Shown here: piece by piece, positions 23,801-35,300 of the stretch | How the letters are laid out: every line of letters begins with the position of its first letter | How positions within the stretch are numbered: position 1 is the first letter of the stretch | Assembly: GCA_013399895.1 (NCBI GenBank) | Contig: VXBA01002860.1 | Location: 248,001 to 312,000, forward strand | Direction: 5' to 3' | DNA from: Serilophus lunatus | Lineage: Eukaryota; Chordata; Aves; Passeriformes; Eurylaimidae | Length of the DNA stretch: 64,000 nt | Notes under the pieces: generated by a model | Databases searched by the model: none | Told to the model about the DNA's origin: nothing | Seen by the model: the letters and a program-made list of their open reading frames with translations, nothing else | Made by a program: the position numbers and the translations under genes

Positions 23801-26800
23801 GAAGAGGCCAGTGATTGTTCCGGGCAGTTGCTTTCAGTACAGGCAGGGCATGATTGACTGCAAGCTTATTTTTCCAACTTCACAGCACACCTTGAAATAC
23901 TTTGTGAATACCTCTCAGCTGTCCTTGCTTCTGAAAATCCCAGGCAGAAAGGAGGATTTCAGTCCTTTGTGACTGCCCTAGTGTCTTCTACTCAGCTGCT
24001 GCAGGGAGGAGACAAAGCTCTCAGGTGCTGCCCTGCCCTGCAGGCAGAGGGTCTGAGGAAGGATAAGTTCAGCCAGCTGCCAGTGCAAAGGTCAGGCCTC
24101 GAAATTTCTCACATAGGGTAAAATCCAATCATTAGCAGACCCTTCTTGGGCATTGCAAATGGTTCAGCTGGAAGGAGTGCCTCCCAAGCCCACTGGGAAG
24201 ACTGGAGGGAAAGGTGCAGTCTTCTGCAAAGGTGTGCTGGAGTGTAGGCTGCAAACCAGATCTGAAAATACGAACTGCAGTGTTTTAAGGTGTGCCCTTC
24301 AGCAAAATGAAAATGAGATGTTCAGGAGATGCAGAGTGCCTGTCTCCTCAGTGAGAGCTGTGATAGCATGCATTGTATCTTTGATGGAAGAAAATGGCAG
24401 TCCAGGTGACATATCTGACCATCTGCATCTTCACATCATTCGTAATTGCTTTCAGATCATATTTTATCTTTGCATAATAGGGCTAACTAATTGTATTCTC
24501 TAAAGTCAGCCAAACATATTCTCGTCCAATATGAAATCCTGAGGGGGAGGGTGTTTAAGTTATGGTTATTATGCATGTGCTTATGGACTGTGTTCTGAAA
24601 TAAATAACCTAAATGAAAGACAGGAAAATCTTTTGTAGGAAAGTCCCAAATATGCGGTCAGCCATCACCCCTGAAATAACATATTGCATTTGCTTTTCCG
24701 TATCAGTGAGAATTTTTTGCCTTCCAATATGCCATCATTTTGGTATTGTCTCCTTCTGTTTGACAGAACCAGAAAGTTTTACCTTTAAAGTGAAAATTCT
24801 GGGACTTGTTACTGCTTCCTCTCTTTTGCATTGTGAAAATAGTTAAACATTGATGAACAGTCCTCTTACCTCTTAAAGTGATGGGGTATTTTCCAAATAA
24901 ACCTAGCAGTCCACTTAATATCTGCAGTAGCATTTGGCAGGAAGTTTAAGCTCAAAGAAGTCCTGAAACTTTCACAAGTAAGCCTAATTTGTGTTCAAGT
25001 AAGCAAAAAATGTTACGTTGATTTAGTATGAGAACTCAGTCGGCCTTCAGCAACACGAAGATACTACATGCTTGTACTGGCTATTCTGTGAAGCAGTCAC
25101 AGCAATGCCAAATGCAGTGCAACCTGTTAATCTTATAGAAAACATGTTTGATTTTGCACCTGGATCTCGATCTGTATTCTATTAAAATGTCAGTATAAAT
25201 TATTTTGCTTAGAAGAAAGCTTTAATAATAATAATAATACAGTTAGTAAATGACCGTATGTTGAACAAATCAAAAAAGAAAAGACCTTTGGGACAAAGAA
25301 AGCAAGGAGTAGAATGAAGACTGGGAATGGAAATGAAAAGTAAGACAAATAGAGAAAGCAGGCACTAGAAGGCAGCAAGCATCATACAATTTTAGACAGA
25401 CATGCAGCAAGGCAGAAGCTATTGAAAAAACAGGGATATTGAAAGAATAAAGAACAGGAAAGGTATGAGAAAACTAATAATGTTAATATGGCATGGGAAG
25501 GAGAAACCTAAGTCTAAAACTAAATAAGGCCTAGAAGAAAGCCAGATATCTGTGTGTGTCAAAGTCATAAAGAATAATAAGAGAGATGAAATATTGAAGA
25601 GAGCTTTATGAAGTAAGAAAATAAACAAACTTTAGAAACACTACAGGGATTTGGAAGATTTTTTTATGTTTTCCTCCTTATTAAGCCTTGTCATTAACAG
25701 GAATAGTGTTTGATGTTATTTATAGCATCAATATACTTCTGTTGTAAAATCCTCTCCAATACTGTATCATCAGCAGCAACTGCAAGCAAATTTAAAAGCT
25801 TCAGCAGATTAGTTCAAGGTAAAGTCACAGTCAGCCATTGCTTTTTCTCATTTCCAATGACGCTGATCCCATGGACTTCAGCAGATCAGTGCTCCTCTGC
25901 TGAGGAGCTTTTCAGACTCCAGCACCTTCGCTGGAAAAATATGCAGAGTTGGCAACCAGAACAACAAGAAGCCTGTTATGGTAATGACTGATTAGGAGGA
26001 GGAGAGGAAAGCAGACTTCTAGGGAGCCTGCATTTGTGGTTCAGTGCTGAAAATAATGGGATTGATACTATAAATTAAAAAATAATAATGAAAGAGGGTT
26101 ATGGTTAATAAAGGAAAGAGGAAAGGATAAAACAGGGGCAGTGGGTGGCATCACTTCAAATATGGGAATAAGGTATGAATGCAGAGGATAGATGTCATAT
26201 GTAAATGAAATTTTGAAACAAGAAGCAGGAGTAAGATAAATACTGCCATACACTGATGTCAGTTTTGACAGTAATAGTGATTAGTGTGAGTTGATAATTG
26301 ATAACAAGGAGCTTCAGCCAGAGCAGAAACTGTCTGCACTAAAGTCCTGTGACACTATTACTTAACTCAATTAGTTCAAATTACAGAGATGTAGCTGAAT
26401 AAGCAATGTTATGAACTCTGGCTCATATAAGCATTTCACTCTGGGAAGGTAATTCAGAATCTACTAACTAGAAGCTAATAGCCAGCAGGAGCACATGCAC
26501 AATTTATGACTTTCATTTAAATGGGACTGCTTACCACAAAATGCCTACTTTAAAACTGAGAGTGCTTAAGCCTGTTTTAATACCTTTCTAGACACTAGAG
26601 AAAAATCTGTGTTAAATCAAAATCATCTTTAAAAGCTGTAAAGCTTTCATGTTTCACTATTAATATTGGCAAAAATGAATGCAGCATCACTGATATAGAT
26701 ACTTATATCAGAAAGATGTCGCTAACTTTACTTCAAACATCAGCTGTGCTATGGTTCAAAAGAGGTACCATCATTACCATAAAAATATTTCTGATTGCAT

Positions 26801-28113
26801 GTGGTTTCATTTAACATCTAGCATTGGCTACCAGGTTCAACTTTCCTACTACATGGAACCAGGAGATGTTTCTTCTGACTCACATAGCTGCTATTTCGAG
26901 TAGAATCAGGTCAACTGAGTCTAATGGTGAAAAATACTAATGTAGTGAAAACTTTCTTGGAAAAGTTGTTCAAAACTTACCCCAGAAGAAGTAACCCTTC
27001 ACTACTTCCAATGGCCAACTTATGTTCACCAGCCATACCAATCACATTTCTTAAAAGAGGATGAATTTTTCTCAGCACCACTTCATCTGTCATATATATT
27101 CAATCCGAGAAACTCATCACCTCTGCGGTCATCAAGGAATACATAACTTTCTTATTTTGTCTTCAAATTCTTGCCTCTACACTGGCAGGGCTTGGGTGAT
27201 CTTGGGTGAGGCAGACAGATTGTTGTTGATTTGTGGGATTTTCTGTTTTTAGCTCTTTTCTCATTGATTATTTCCTAAGCTTTCTGTCGCAGTGTTTTAC
27301 GCATGCCATGTGTAAGAAGATATTTTGGGGTTTTAAAATGTAGTAAAATGAGCCTTGAGCTTTCACAAACAGATCTGTGGAGCCATACACAATACCGAGA
27401 GAAAATCAGACTGTCCTCAGAAGGCCTGCCAGATGTGGCGTGCCCCAGGCCACACAACATCAGATTGATCTCATTGACAACACAGCCTGCTGTACTTCAG
27501 TAAGTCCAAGTAGATGGCATTAGAATATATAGTACTTCCTGCAACCCACTTTCTCCTTGGTTTCAACTCATTCTGATGCTTCAAAATGTAATCTCTGCTT
27601 TGACTTCACACCTGAAATGATGACAGCTTAACCTTTTCATTGTCAAATACAGAAGATCAATATTGTTTAAAAAAAAATAAACACATACAATCTCTCCTCT
27701 TCCCCCAAAAAACCTCACAAAACTACAAAAAAATTGATGTCACAAATGTGCTTCTTCTCATTTAATAACTTCTCCACAAAGTCTCTTCTTTACAGCAATA
27801 ATGATAATTTCCATTATTAAAAAAAAAAATGGATTTTGAAACCCATGTCCTAATTGCGTGCTTTGCTCAGAGATCTCTTTGCTCGGTTGGTCTCTAGAAC
27901 ATTTGAGCATCTGAGAAGGGACTTGTTTTTACATTGCAGTTCCTCAGATGCCTGGATTTGCTTCTTAGCATTGTATCAGCAATGCTGACCAGACTCTGAG
28001 TTATGCCAAGAGTGCAAGAGTGCAAGGATATGTTGGTTTCCAAGCATTGAGTTTTACCTTATTATTTATTGAGCTCATTCTAGTAGGAAGGGCCCAAGTG
28101 TGTATGCTGCATT
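14816..28113. other. Long unique AT-rich stretch, no gene seen
   Basis: About 13 kb in which I recognise no coding exon, RNA gene or dispersed repeat. Small simple tracts occur (GTTTT units at 18201-18247, T-rich 20790-20820, (AAT)n at about 25224-25241, CTGA x4 near 22540). The 23550-24130 segment is somewhat GC-richer. The longest open frame, 116 codons at 24153-24503, has no recognisable domain and its composition is not protein-like. Confidence 0.5.
18201..18247. repeat. GTTTT-type simple repeat
   Basis: T-rich sequence with repeated GTTTT units. It is low-complexity and has no attached element. Confidence 0.8.
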
Positions 28114-28217
<104 letters not shown>

Positions 28218-29013
28218 TTGTGAGTAGCCTACAAACGCTTCTGAAGTGAGACTGGAACCAGAGATTACCACATCATGAAGATGGGGATTCTAGCCCACTG
28301 TACTCTCTGCACAAGGATTTTAAAACCCATGTGTCACTTTTCATAATACTGACCTGGACATTAAAATGCTCTAAATGTTTCAGTAAGATTGCTGGGAAAA
28401 CTATGCTGTTGGACAAAGGATGCAGAGTCTCTGCAGGGATGAGTTTTGCTCACAGCCTTGTTCCGCTAACCTGGGAGAAAGGGAAGGAGACTAGGATACA
28501 TGCTTCTGTGATCCACTGCTCCAGTGACTCAAAAAACTCCGAAGAGCTCATGCATTTTTCAGTGTTGACTACCCTTGTTTTGCAGGTGATGAATTACGGA
28601 CCCTTTGGCAGCTATGACACTCTCTCTAATCATGTTTTCTCAAATTAGCTCAGAGCTCTGAGAAACTCTAGCATGCAGTGAGACAACCCAGTGGGAATGT
28701 GGGATTTTCCTGCCCTTGCACAGTGGATAAATAAAGGCTCTTTTCTACAATGCTTATGAACAGATAGCCAGCTCCTTGCCTAAAGCCAATCAGAACAGAT
28801 CGACTGACTTCAGTGAGACTGTGCATGCTCACATCAGCTGAGGATCTGGCCTGAAGTATTATTAAATTATGTATTTCAGTTTTATAAACAACCATGCCCT
28901 GCCGAGATGATGTGCCTGATTCATGGGGCCTGTTTTGCTGTGGAGGGCAGTTGACAGGCAAGATAAGAGTAGTCACATCATTAAACCACAATTAGACAGA
29001 AGGAAGCCGGAAA
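28218..29013. other. Unique DNA between microsatellite and LTR
   Basis: No gene or repeat is recognised. Two frames of about 105 codons, one on each strand, have no domain and no codon evidence. Confidence 0.45.
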
Positions 29014-29018
29014 TTCAT
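29014..29018. repeat. Target-site duplication TTCAT, left copy
   Basis: TTCAT lies directly before the LTR start TGTGTTGG and is repeated exactly at 30106-30110, directly after the LTR end CACTACA. A 5 bp duplication is typical of ERV-L (class III) integration in birds. Confidence 0.85.
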
Positions 29019-30105
29019 TGTGTTGGTTTTTCTGTGGCCAGGTTTTGGTGGCAGTGGGGGGGGGGCTGAGGGAGAGGCTTCTTCGAGAAGCTACTGGAAG
29101 TTTCCCCATGCCCAGGCTGGGCCCGCTGCTGGCCAAGGCCGGGCCAATCAGTAGTTGACAGAACGCCTCTGTGATAACATATTTAAGAAGGAAGAAAAAA
29201 AAAAAAAAGTAGTAGGGAAATGAAGATGGCTGCCGGAGAGGAGCAGGGTGAGAGCCTGTGAGCAACAACGCAGACACCAAGGTCAGTGGAGAAGGAGGGG
29301 GAGGAGATGCTCCTGGCGCCGGAGCTGAGATCCAGCTGCAGCCCATGGGGAAGACCATGGTGAAGCAGCTGTGCCCCTGCAGCCCATGGAGGACCACAGG
29401 AGTGCAGAGATCCACCTGTAGCCCGTGGAGGAGCCACGCCGGAGCAGGTGGATGCTGGGGAAGGCTGTAGTCCGTGGGAGACCCAAGGTAGAGCCGGGTC
29501 CTGGCAGGGGACTGTAGCCTGTGGGGAGAGGAGCCCACTTGGAGTAGGATTCTCCTGTTAGGGCTCGTGGCCCATGGGGCCCATGCTGGAGCAGCCTGTG
29601 CCTGAGGGACTGCACCCTGTGGAATGGGAGCCATGTGGCAGCTGTGGGTGAAGGGCTGCTGCCCATGGGATGGACTCTCGCCGGAGCAGTTTGTGAGAGG
29701 AACTGTATCCTGTGAGGGATGGGACCCCATGGAATGCGGCTGGAAGGACTCCTCTCCCCAAGCAGCGGCTGAGAACAGCAGCTGACCACAGCAACACCTC
29801 CCCCCCACCTCGCCTTTTCCCTTGACCGCTGCGGGAGAATAGGTTGGATGTAAGAAGGGGGGGGGTAAAAGGTGTCTTTTAATCTCTCACTCTTAGCTCT
29901 GATCTTGTTAGTAATACACTTGACTATCCTTCCCACATGGAGTCTCGTTTTGCCTGTGACGGTGATTAAGAAAGAATCTGTTGTAGTCCTTATCATGAAT
30001 AACGAAACCTCTCGTTATATTCTCTCTCCTCTATAGCTGGGCAAGGGGAAGTGAGAGAGTGGCTGTAGTGGGCCCCTGGCACTCAGCCCGGGTTAAACCA
30101 CTACA
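29019..30105 (+). mobile_element. Complete solo LTR, ERV-L-like, 1,087 bp
   Basis: It begins TGTGTTGG, ends ACCACTACA and is flanked by a perfect 5 bp duplication, which defines both edges. Likely signals on the plus strand are a CCAAT box at 29144-29148, an AT-rich TATA-like ATATTTAAGA at 29179-29188, and a weak AATACA poly(A) signal at 29913-29918. Between them lies a GC-rich region with a degenerate tandem array (29338-29750). No gag, pol or env sequence adjoins it, so recombination between two LTRs probably removed the internal part. The GC-rich body produces long open frames on the minus strand (up to 275 codons) that are not genes. Family assignment to ERV-L rests on duplication length and on remembered resemblance to bird LTRs. 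Confidence 0.88.
29338..29750 (+). repeat. Degenerate tandem array inside the LTR, about nine ~46 bp units
   Basis: A start motif of the form GYAGCCCRTGG recurs at about 29338, 29379, 29418, 29467, 29514, 29567, 29612, 29658 and 29705, a spacing of 39-53 bases. Many units also contain a GGAGCAG or GGAGAGGAG segment. Units are diverged, so the array is old relative to the insertion and probably belongs to the LTR family itself. Confidence 0.75.
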
Positions 30106-30110
30106 TTCAT
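30106..30110. repeat. Target-site duplication TTCAT, right copy
   Basis: Exact partner of 29014-29018, directly after the LTR terminus. Confidence 0.85.
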
Positions 30111-30861
30111 CCACAATTCTCCCTCTCCATTTTGTGCTCCACCATACGCTGGTGACTCCTGCGGACAGCTGCAGACACACAAGGATGTGTTACCTCCTTG
30201 CCATCATGCCATACCTTCTCCAAGGAGAGCAGCAGTTGAAAAGCAGATTGCCTTCCTGAAAATGGGTCATCCTGTCAACAGGAGAAAACAAATGGAACAA
30301 AAGGTCTATGTGAAAATAATGCAGTCGTTCCCCAGCACAAGGTATATTCATAATTATTTTTCATGAAATTTTTTAGATAATTGGTTCAAATAAAAGCAAG
30401 CAATAAGTGAAGCAGCAGGATATATGTAGATATTTATGGAGTTATATTAATTCCTAAACCAAAGCTTTTCTTGTAGATACTGGTTGTTTCTACTGTTCAC
30501 AGTAGAAACACTGAAGCTGTATTTTAAAAAAGTATGTTAAAACATGTCAGAATCTGAAAATTGCAGCTTCTTTGTTAGGTCCTGGAGGGGGGAAAAATTA
30601 ATAAAAGAAGGAAAGAGGAGTAAAAAGTCTTTTTATGTAAAAAAAAAAGAGAGATTTTATTTTGGCATAGTACCTGAGGTCACAGGACCCTGCCCTGTAG
30701 GACCACAGAAGGATCTCCTTCCCCTCTCTCTTTGCAATTATGGATGAAGGCCCTAGGTCTGGAATTTTTAGGCAGATGCTTCTTCAGTTTTTCGCTTCTT
30801 AGGTGCTCAGTAAAAGGGGAAAAAAACCTCAAGATTTTGGAACGAAGTGTATTTGTTATCA
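30111..30861. other. Unique DNA with a short perfect hairpin
   Basis: No gene is recognised. It contains a near-perfect palindrome at 30486-30509 and a short A-run near 30641-30650. Frames of 60-67 codons overlap on both strands. Confidence 0.45.
30486..30509. other. Perfect 11 bp inverted repeat with 2 base loop
   Basis: GTTTCTACTGT is followed by TC and then ACAGTAGAAAC, its exact reverse complement. On one strand this would form a tight hairpin. The flanking bases do not extend the pairing much, and it does not resemble a microRNA precursor, which would be longer. It has no assigned role. Confidence 0.8.
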
Positions 30862-31096
30862 TGGATAGGTGGGCTGAATCCAACAGCATGAGGTCCAACA
30901 AGACCAAATGCTGAGTCCTGCACTTTGGCTACAACAACCCCCTGCAGCGCTACAGGCTGGGGACGGAGTGGCTGGAGAGCAGCCAGGCAGAAAGGGACCT
31001 GGAGGTGCTGATTGACAGGAAGCTGAACATGAGCCAGCAGTGTGCCCGGGTGGCCAATAAGTGATTCTTCTCCTGTACTCGGTACTGGTTAGGCTG
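30862..31096 (+). mobile_element. CR1 LINE, left part of an interrupted copy
   Basis: It encodes, with breaks, the C-terminal reverse transcriptase region of CR1: Met-Asp-Arg-Trp-Ala-Glu-Ser-Asn-Ser-Met-Arg, then a Leu-His-Phe-like segment and a Met-Ser-Gln-Gln-Cys-Ala segment. Near 31061 a block of roughly 65 bases present in the related copy at 37 kb is missing. At 31096 an LTR-like insertion begins, and the CR1 resumes at 31892 exactly where it stopped. The 5' part of the element is absent. Confidence 0.85.
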
Positions 31097-31891
31097 TATG
31101 ATGTCCTGGATTTGAATCTCACCGAATTCTATAGTTATTTGGGTCACAGCACACCAACGTGTGTGTGTAGGTACGGGGGAAGGGCTAGGCCTGCAGGTGC
31201 ATAGTCAGGCCACGGCATGAAAGGCACATGGCCAGGCCTGCTGCCATGGACAGAGGAGTGTCAATCAAAAGGTCTGCCTGGTAGCCCACCCACACCATAA
31301 CCCTTGGAGATTCTGATTAGCTGCAGGACCCTCACTCTGGCCTGCAGGGCATTGAGTGGTCAGTGACCAGAAGTCTCACCTGGGAGGGATCGCCAAGGTG
31401 TCCAAACCACTTAAATAGAGCAGCACAGGGGCTCTATCTTTGCTTTTTCTCTTGAGGCCTGCTGTAGCCATGTGATTTCCATGGACTCTTTTGGTGGTAA
31501 CTATCTAATTTTCTTACTCTAATTTCTTTCTCCTTCTTTCTTTACTTTTTTGCTTTTCTTTTGTCTTCCTTAAATTCTTTTAGGTAATTTAAAATCATTG
31601 GGTTACTAATTGCTTTGTGCTAGGTGCTTTTGTGGGCTGTGTCTTTGTTTTCTGAGTGTTTTTGGTGGAATGCTTCTGCCCTTCAAAACTTTTTCCAAAA
31701 TGTTTATTTTCTACCTAAATTAAAAGAATTCTCTTGGGAAAGAGTGCTATTGTTTTCTCTTTACATGACTTGAGATAAAGAACTAAAGGCTTTATGAAAA
31801 TTCAGTTGAGTGAAATCTTTTCAAAACTTAAATATATTTTTAAAAGTAGTGCTCTCAGTTAACATAGTGGCTTCAAGACTGGGGTCGTGCA
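31097..31891 (+). mobile_element. LTR-like insertion (about 795 bp) inside a CR1
   Basis: It separates two halves of one CR1 and is flanked by GGCTG at 31092-31096 and at 31892-31896, a 5 bp target-site duplication. The near-identical CR1 at 36881-37751 has this site uninterrupted. The ends look like imperfect inverted repeats: TGTATGAT at the left (its TG overlaps the duplication, as though two bases of a TGTG were lost) and GTCGTGCA at the right. Inside is a GC-rich first half, a TATA-like TTAAATA at 31411-31417 and then a T-rich second half, the usual U3-R-U5 layout, which suggests plus orientation. No internal retroviral genes are present, so it is probably a solo LTR of a family I cannot name. 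Confidence 0.65.
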
Positions 31892-32397
31892 GGCTGCACC
31901 TTGAATACTGTGTCCATTTCTGGGCCCCTCAATTTAGAAAGGACATTGAGGTGCCAGAGCATGTCCAGAGAAGGTTAGCAGAGCTGGTGAAGGGTCTAGA
32001 GCACAAATCCTATGAGGAGAGGCTGAGGAAGCTGGATTTGTTTAGCCTGGAGAAGAGAAGGCTCAGAGGAGACCTTGTCACTCTCTACAACTGCCTGAAA
32101 GGAGGTTGTAGCCAGGTGGAGGTTGGTCTCTTGTTCCAGACAACGAGCAGTAGGACAAGAGGACATAATCTTAAGGTCAGTCAGAGGAGCTTAGGTTGAA
32201 TATTAGGAAGAAGTTCTTCACAGGAGGAGTGATTGGGCATTGGAATGGGCTGCCCAGGGAGGTGGTGGAAGAAGATATTTAAGAAGAGACTGACTGTGGC
32301 ATGGTCTAGCTGACAGGGTGGTGTTGGGTCACAGGTTGGATTTGATGATCTCAGAGGTCTTTCCTAACCTAGCTGATTCTATAATTCTGTGATTTCA
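31892..32397 (+). mobile_element. CR1 LINE, right part of the interrupted copy, with 3' end
   Basis: The plus strand encodes the CR1 C-terminal block (Glu-Tyr-Cys-Val, Phe-Trp-Ala-Pro-Gln-Phe, then Leu-Phe-Ser-Leu-Glu-Lys-Arg-Arg-Leu-Arg-Gly-Asp) in an open frame to about 32199. It then runs into the 3' untranslated part and the terminal ATTCTATAATTCTGTG repeat near 32378-32395. By eye it differs from the minus-strand CR1 at 36881-37751 at only about six positions in some 300 bases (31967-32272), but lacks two blocks of roughly 15 bases near 32272-32310. It is the same young subfamily as that copy. Confidence 0.92.
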
Positions 32398-35300
32398 AAT
32401 ATAGGTGCCCCTAATCCATGTGTGTGCTATTTTGTGAAAAGGCCTTGCAGTGCTGTAGTTAATGACCCATTTTTGATAAGACTACTGGGTCTGAACTAAA
32501 GTGTGTTGCCTCAGTATGTTGTCTGTGCTTTCTGCTGTTATGGAAACCATGTTCACATTCAAGTAATTTCTGCTTGTGACTTCTTTAGCAGGGCTAGACA
32601 GAGTGGGGAACATGATGCAGGTTGCCTTAGAGCTTCCAATGATCCTGCTAGGTGGCTTTATGGGAAAATAGCCAGCAGTAGTGGCTTTCTTTGCAGCCTA
32701 GGAGGGAGTTCCTCTGTGTCAGCAGCTCCCAGCTCTGGTCTGCTCCCCAGGGCACCCTGTGGATTGCAGCAGCACCCAGAACCACTGTGGCCCAGTGTGA
32801 CCCACCCTGGCACAAAGGAGCAGCCCTTGCACAGCACAGTAGAGGCAGGAGGTACAAAGCACGGTGACCCTGGGACCCTTTGTTGCAACTCCTCATGCCT
32901 TTGCTGGGGCAAGTCAATGGGCAAAGGGGCCCAGTTGCATCCCCAATCTTCCCTGTGTAGCAGTTTGCTCTACCAGTCCTGCTTGTGGCAGCCCAGGCAG
33001 AATAACATGTGCCAGCAAATGATGATTCAAATACCAAGGATAGATGATTTGGGTCCTTTTTTCCTCCCACTAGAGGATTTCCCAATATTCCTGAATCGTG
33101 CCTATAAATTCCCTGATATGTCAACCATTCCCACTTCTTCCAAACTATCCAGCAGCTCTTTGTAGTATTTCTCCTCTTTTCCCCAAAGTGAGGCACCACT
33201 GCCAAGGCAAGTCTGATGTCACCTCGACATCTGGGTGAACCAGAGCGTGCAGGTGTTGCTGCTCCATAAAGGTGCACACACACCCCTCCCTCACCCTGTT
33301 ATACGTGCATAAGCAACTCAGCAAAACATACGTGCAGCTCAGGATTCCCTGAGACAGAAGTGTGATCTTGGTATCCTGAATATTTACAAACATTTCAAAG
33401 TAATGTCATTTTAAAAATTGTAATTTAAATTTGCTACTTTTTATGTAGTTGAGGCAAAGACCACAACTTGAGGATTGGTGCCAACATTTTCAATGCAGCT
33501 TTTGTATTGTTGGCTGTTGTAGCACTGACATTGTTGTGAGTTGTAGGTTGTGAGAGTAGGATGTCACTCAAGGTTATGCAATTTTTTAGAAGCTATCAGA
33601 CAAACTAAGTCACTGTTCAGTGCTGCTGGACTGCTGTAAGTTGAGGAGTCTTTAAAGCTCAGGTCAAATGTTCAGCTTAGGTAAAGTGGCTTTAGTTGTA
33701 GTTGAAGAGACCCGATACCAGTCTGATAGTAGGAGATTGCACTATGATCTAAGACCATGCAGTTCCACTGAGAAGATACTTGAGATGTAAATTATGTGAT
33801 ACTCAGATATGTAAATGTGATTGAGATTATTTGTAAATGAGACTTTATGTATCATGGGGAATCAGGAGCTGAATACCTGAGTTGGGTGATGGACTTTGGG
33901 CACTTTCCTTCAAGGAAGTTGCAAGTGCTCTGTAAATAGCATCTAATTACTTATGGCCAAATATATAGAAGTCAATTGTCCTTGAGTGTCTGATTCATCC
34001 CTGACATAAGGCCAGGACTGACAGGGTACATGGAAAGGGACAACATCACAATAGGAAATTAAAAATGATAGAGCTGCTAAGCCAGTTGGCTGCTGTGATC
34101 CTGAGAGATCCATTCTTCCTGAGAGCTTATTGAGTTACAGAAAAGGAGCTAATTTTAACTCTCTTCAAAGTTTCCTGAAAGTTGAATAAGTCTTTTCAGA
34201 GTACAGCTATTCTACCTTTAGGAGCAGTGATATATTCCTTCATGCTCTTCTTTGCAGATTTATGAAATGCTGAGGTGGAAACCATGCTAAAAGGCTGTCT
34301 ATCCTACATGTTTCGTATACCTTGACTGGATTCTTAATTGAGCCTATGTGCAGTAATTTTCTAAATTACTGTTCAAAAACATATATAATCTGACAGAAAA
34401 TGGTCTGGGAAGGGAGAAAAACCCCACCTGTTCAGAGGCCTCTGTTAAAAAAACACTAAGTGAATAAAGTACAGACTTTTGAGGGTCTGACAGGAACTCA
34501 GCTGTGACTACTTCAGTAATGTTTTAGTGATGAATTTTGCTATTGGAAAAACCAATATTGAAAATCAGAAAATGAGGCATACATTATTTGAGGGAGAAAA
34601 CTATTTCTTTTGATGTGCAACTTACTACCATTGGGAACTTCTGCAATTTTTTTGAAAGTAAGATACATGAATAAAATGGCTAAGTATCTTTAAAATCTGA
34701 TCATGTGCTTAGAAATCTGAGTTTAGAATTTTCTTCTAATAATGTAGATTTCTTGATGCATAATATAGTCAGTGTTCAGGGGACAGCTTGCAATGTGCCT
34801 TGCTTGCATGAAGAGAGAAACACTTTTTCCTCATAGTCTTCTGAAGTCTATTTCCCATTTCTAAAGTGAACTGATGCATTTTTATTTTTTTTTTATTCCT
34901 GGAGCATACACAAACACTAGAAATTCAACAATGTCTTTTCTGGCAAGACAGGAGGATATTAGTCAGGACAAGAGTTTAAAGCCGCAACCTTTATCTTTCA
35001 ATCTGCAACCTAACAGCTCTTTTGGTGCAAGATCAGGGTATTTGATTTCCTCCCAGTGACCATAAGAGCAGAAAGGTTGGCCCTGCTTCCTTTGTGTGAC
35101 TTCAGATCGTGTCAGACTTCAAATCAGGCTTTACAGCTGGTACAGCCAAAGAAGCTTTTCATCACAACACTGGAGAGAAAAAATGTGCTCCAAAGAGATC
35201 AAAACTTTAAAAAGCCCCTCTCTGTGTGGTCTGAGCACAGTAGCCAAGCCATCCTGACTAGATCTCCAGCATCACAGTCCATTATTCTCAGCAAATGATT

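Noticed and set aside
24153..24503. 116-codon plus-strand frame
   Set aside because: No recognisable motif and no coding context.
28981..29808. 275-codon open frame on the minus strand (and a 237-codon one overlapping it)
   Set aside because: It lies inside the GC-rich solo LTR, antisense to it. The Pro/Ser/His-rich product reflects the tandem array. No domain is seen.
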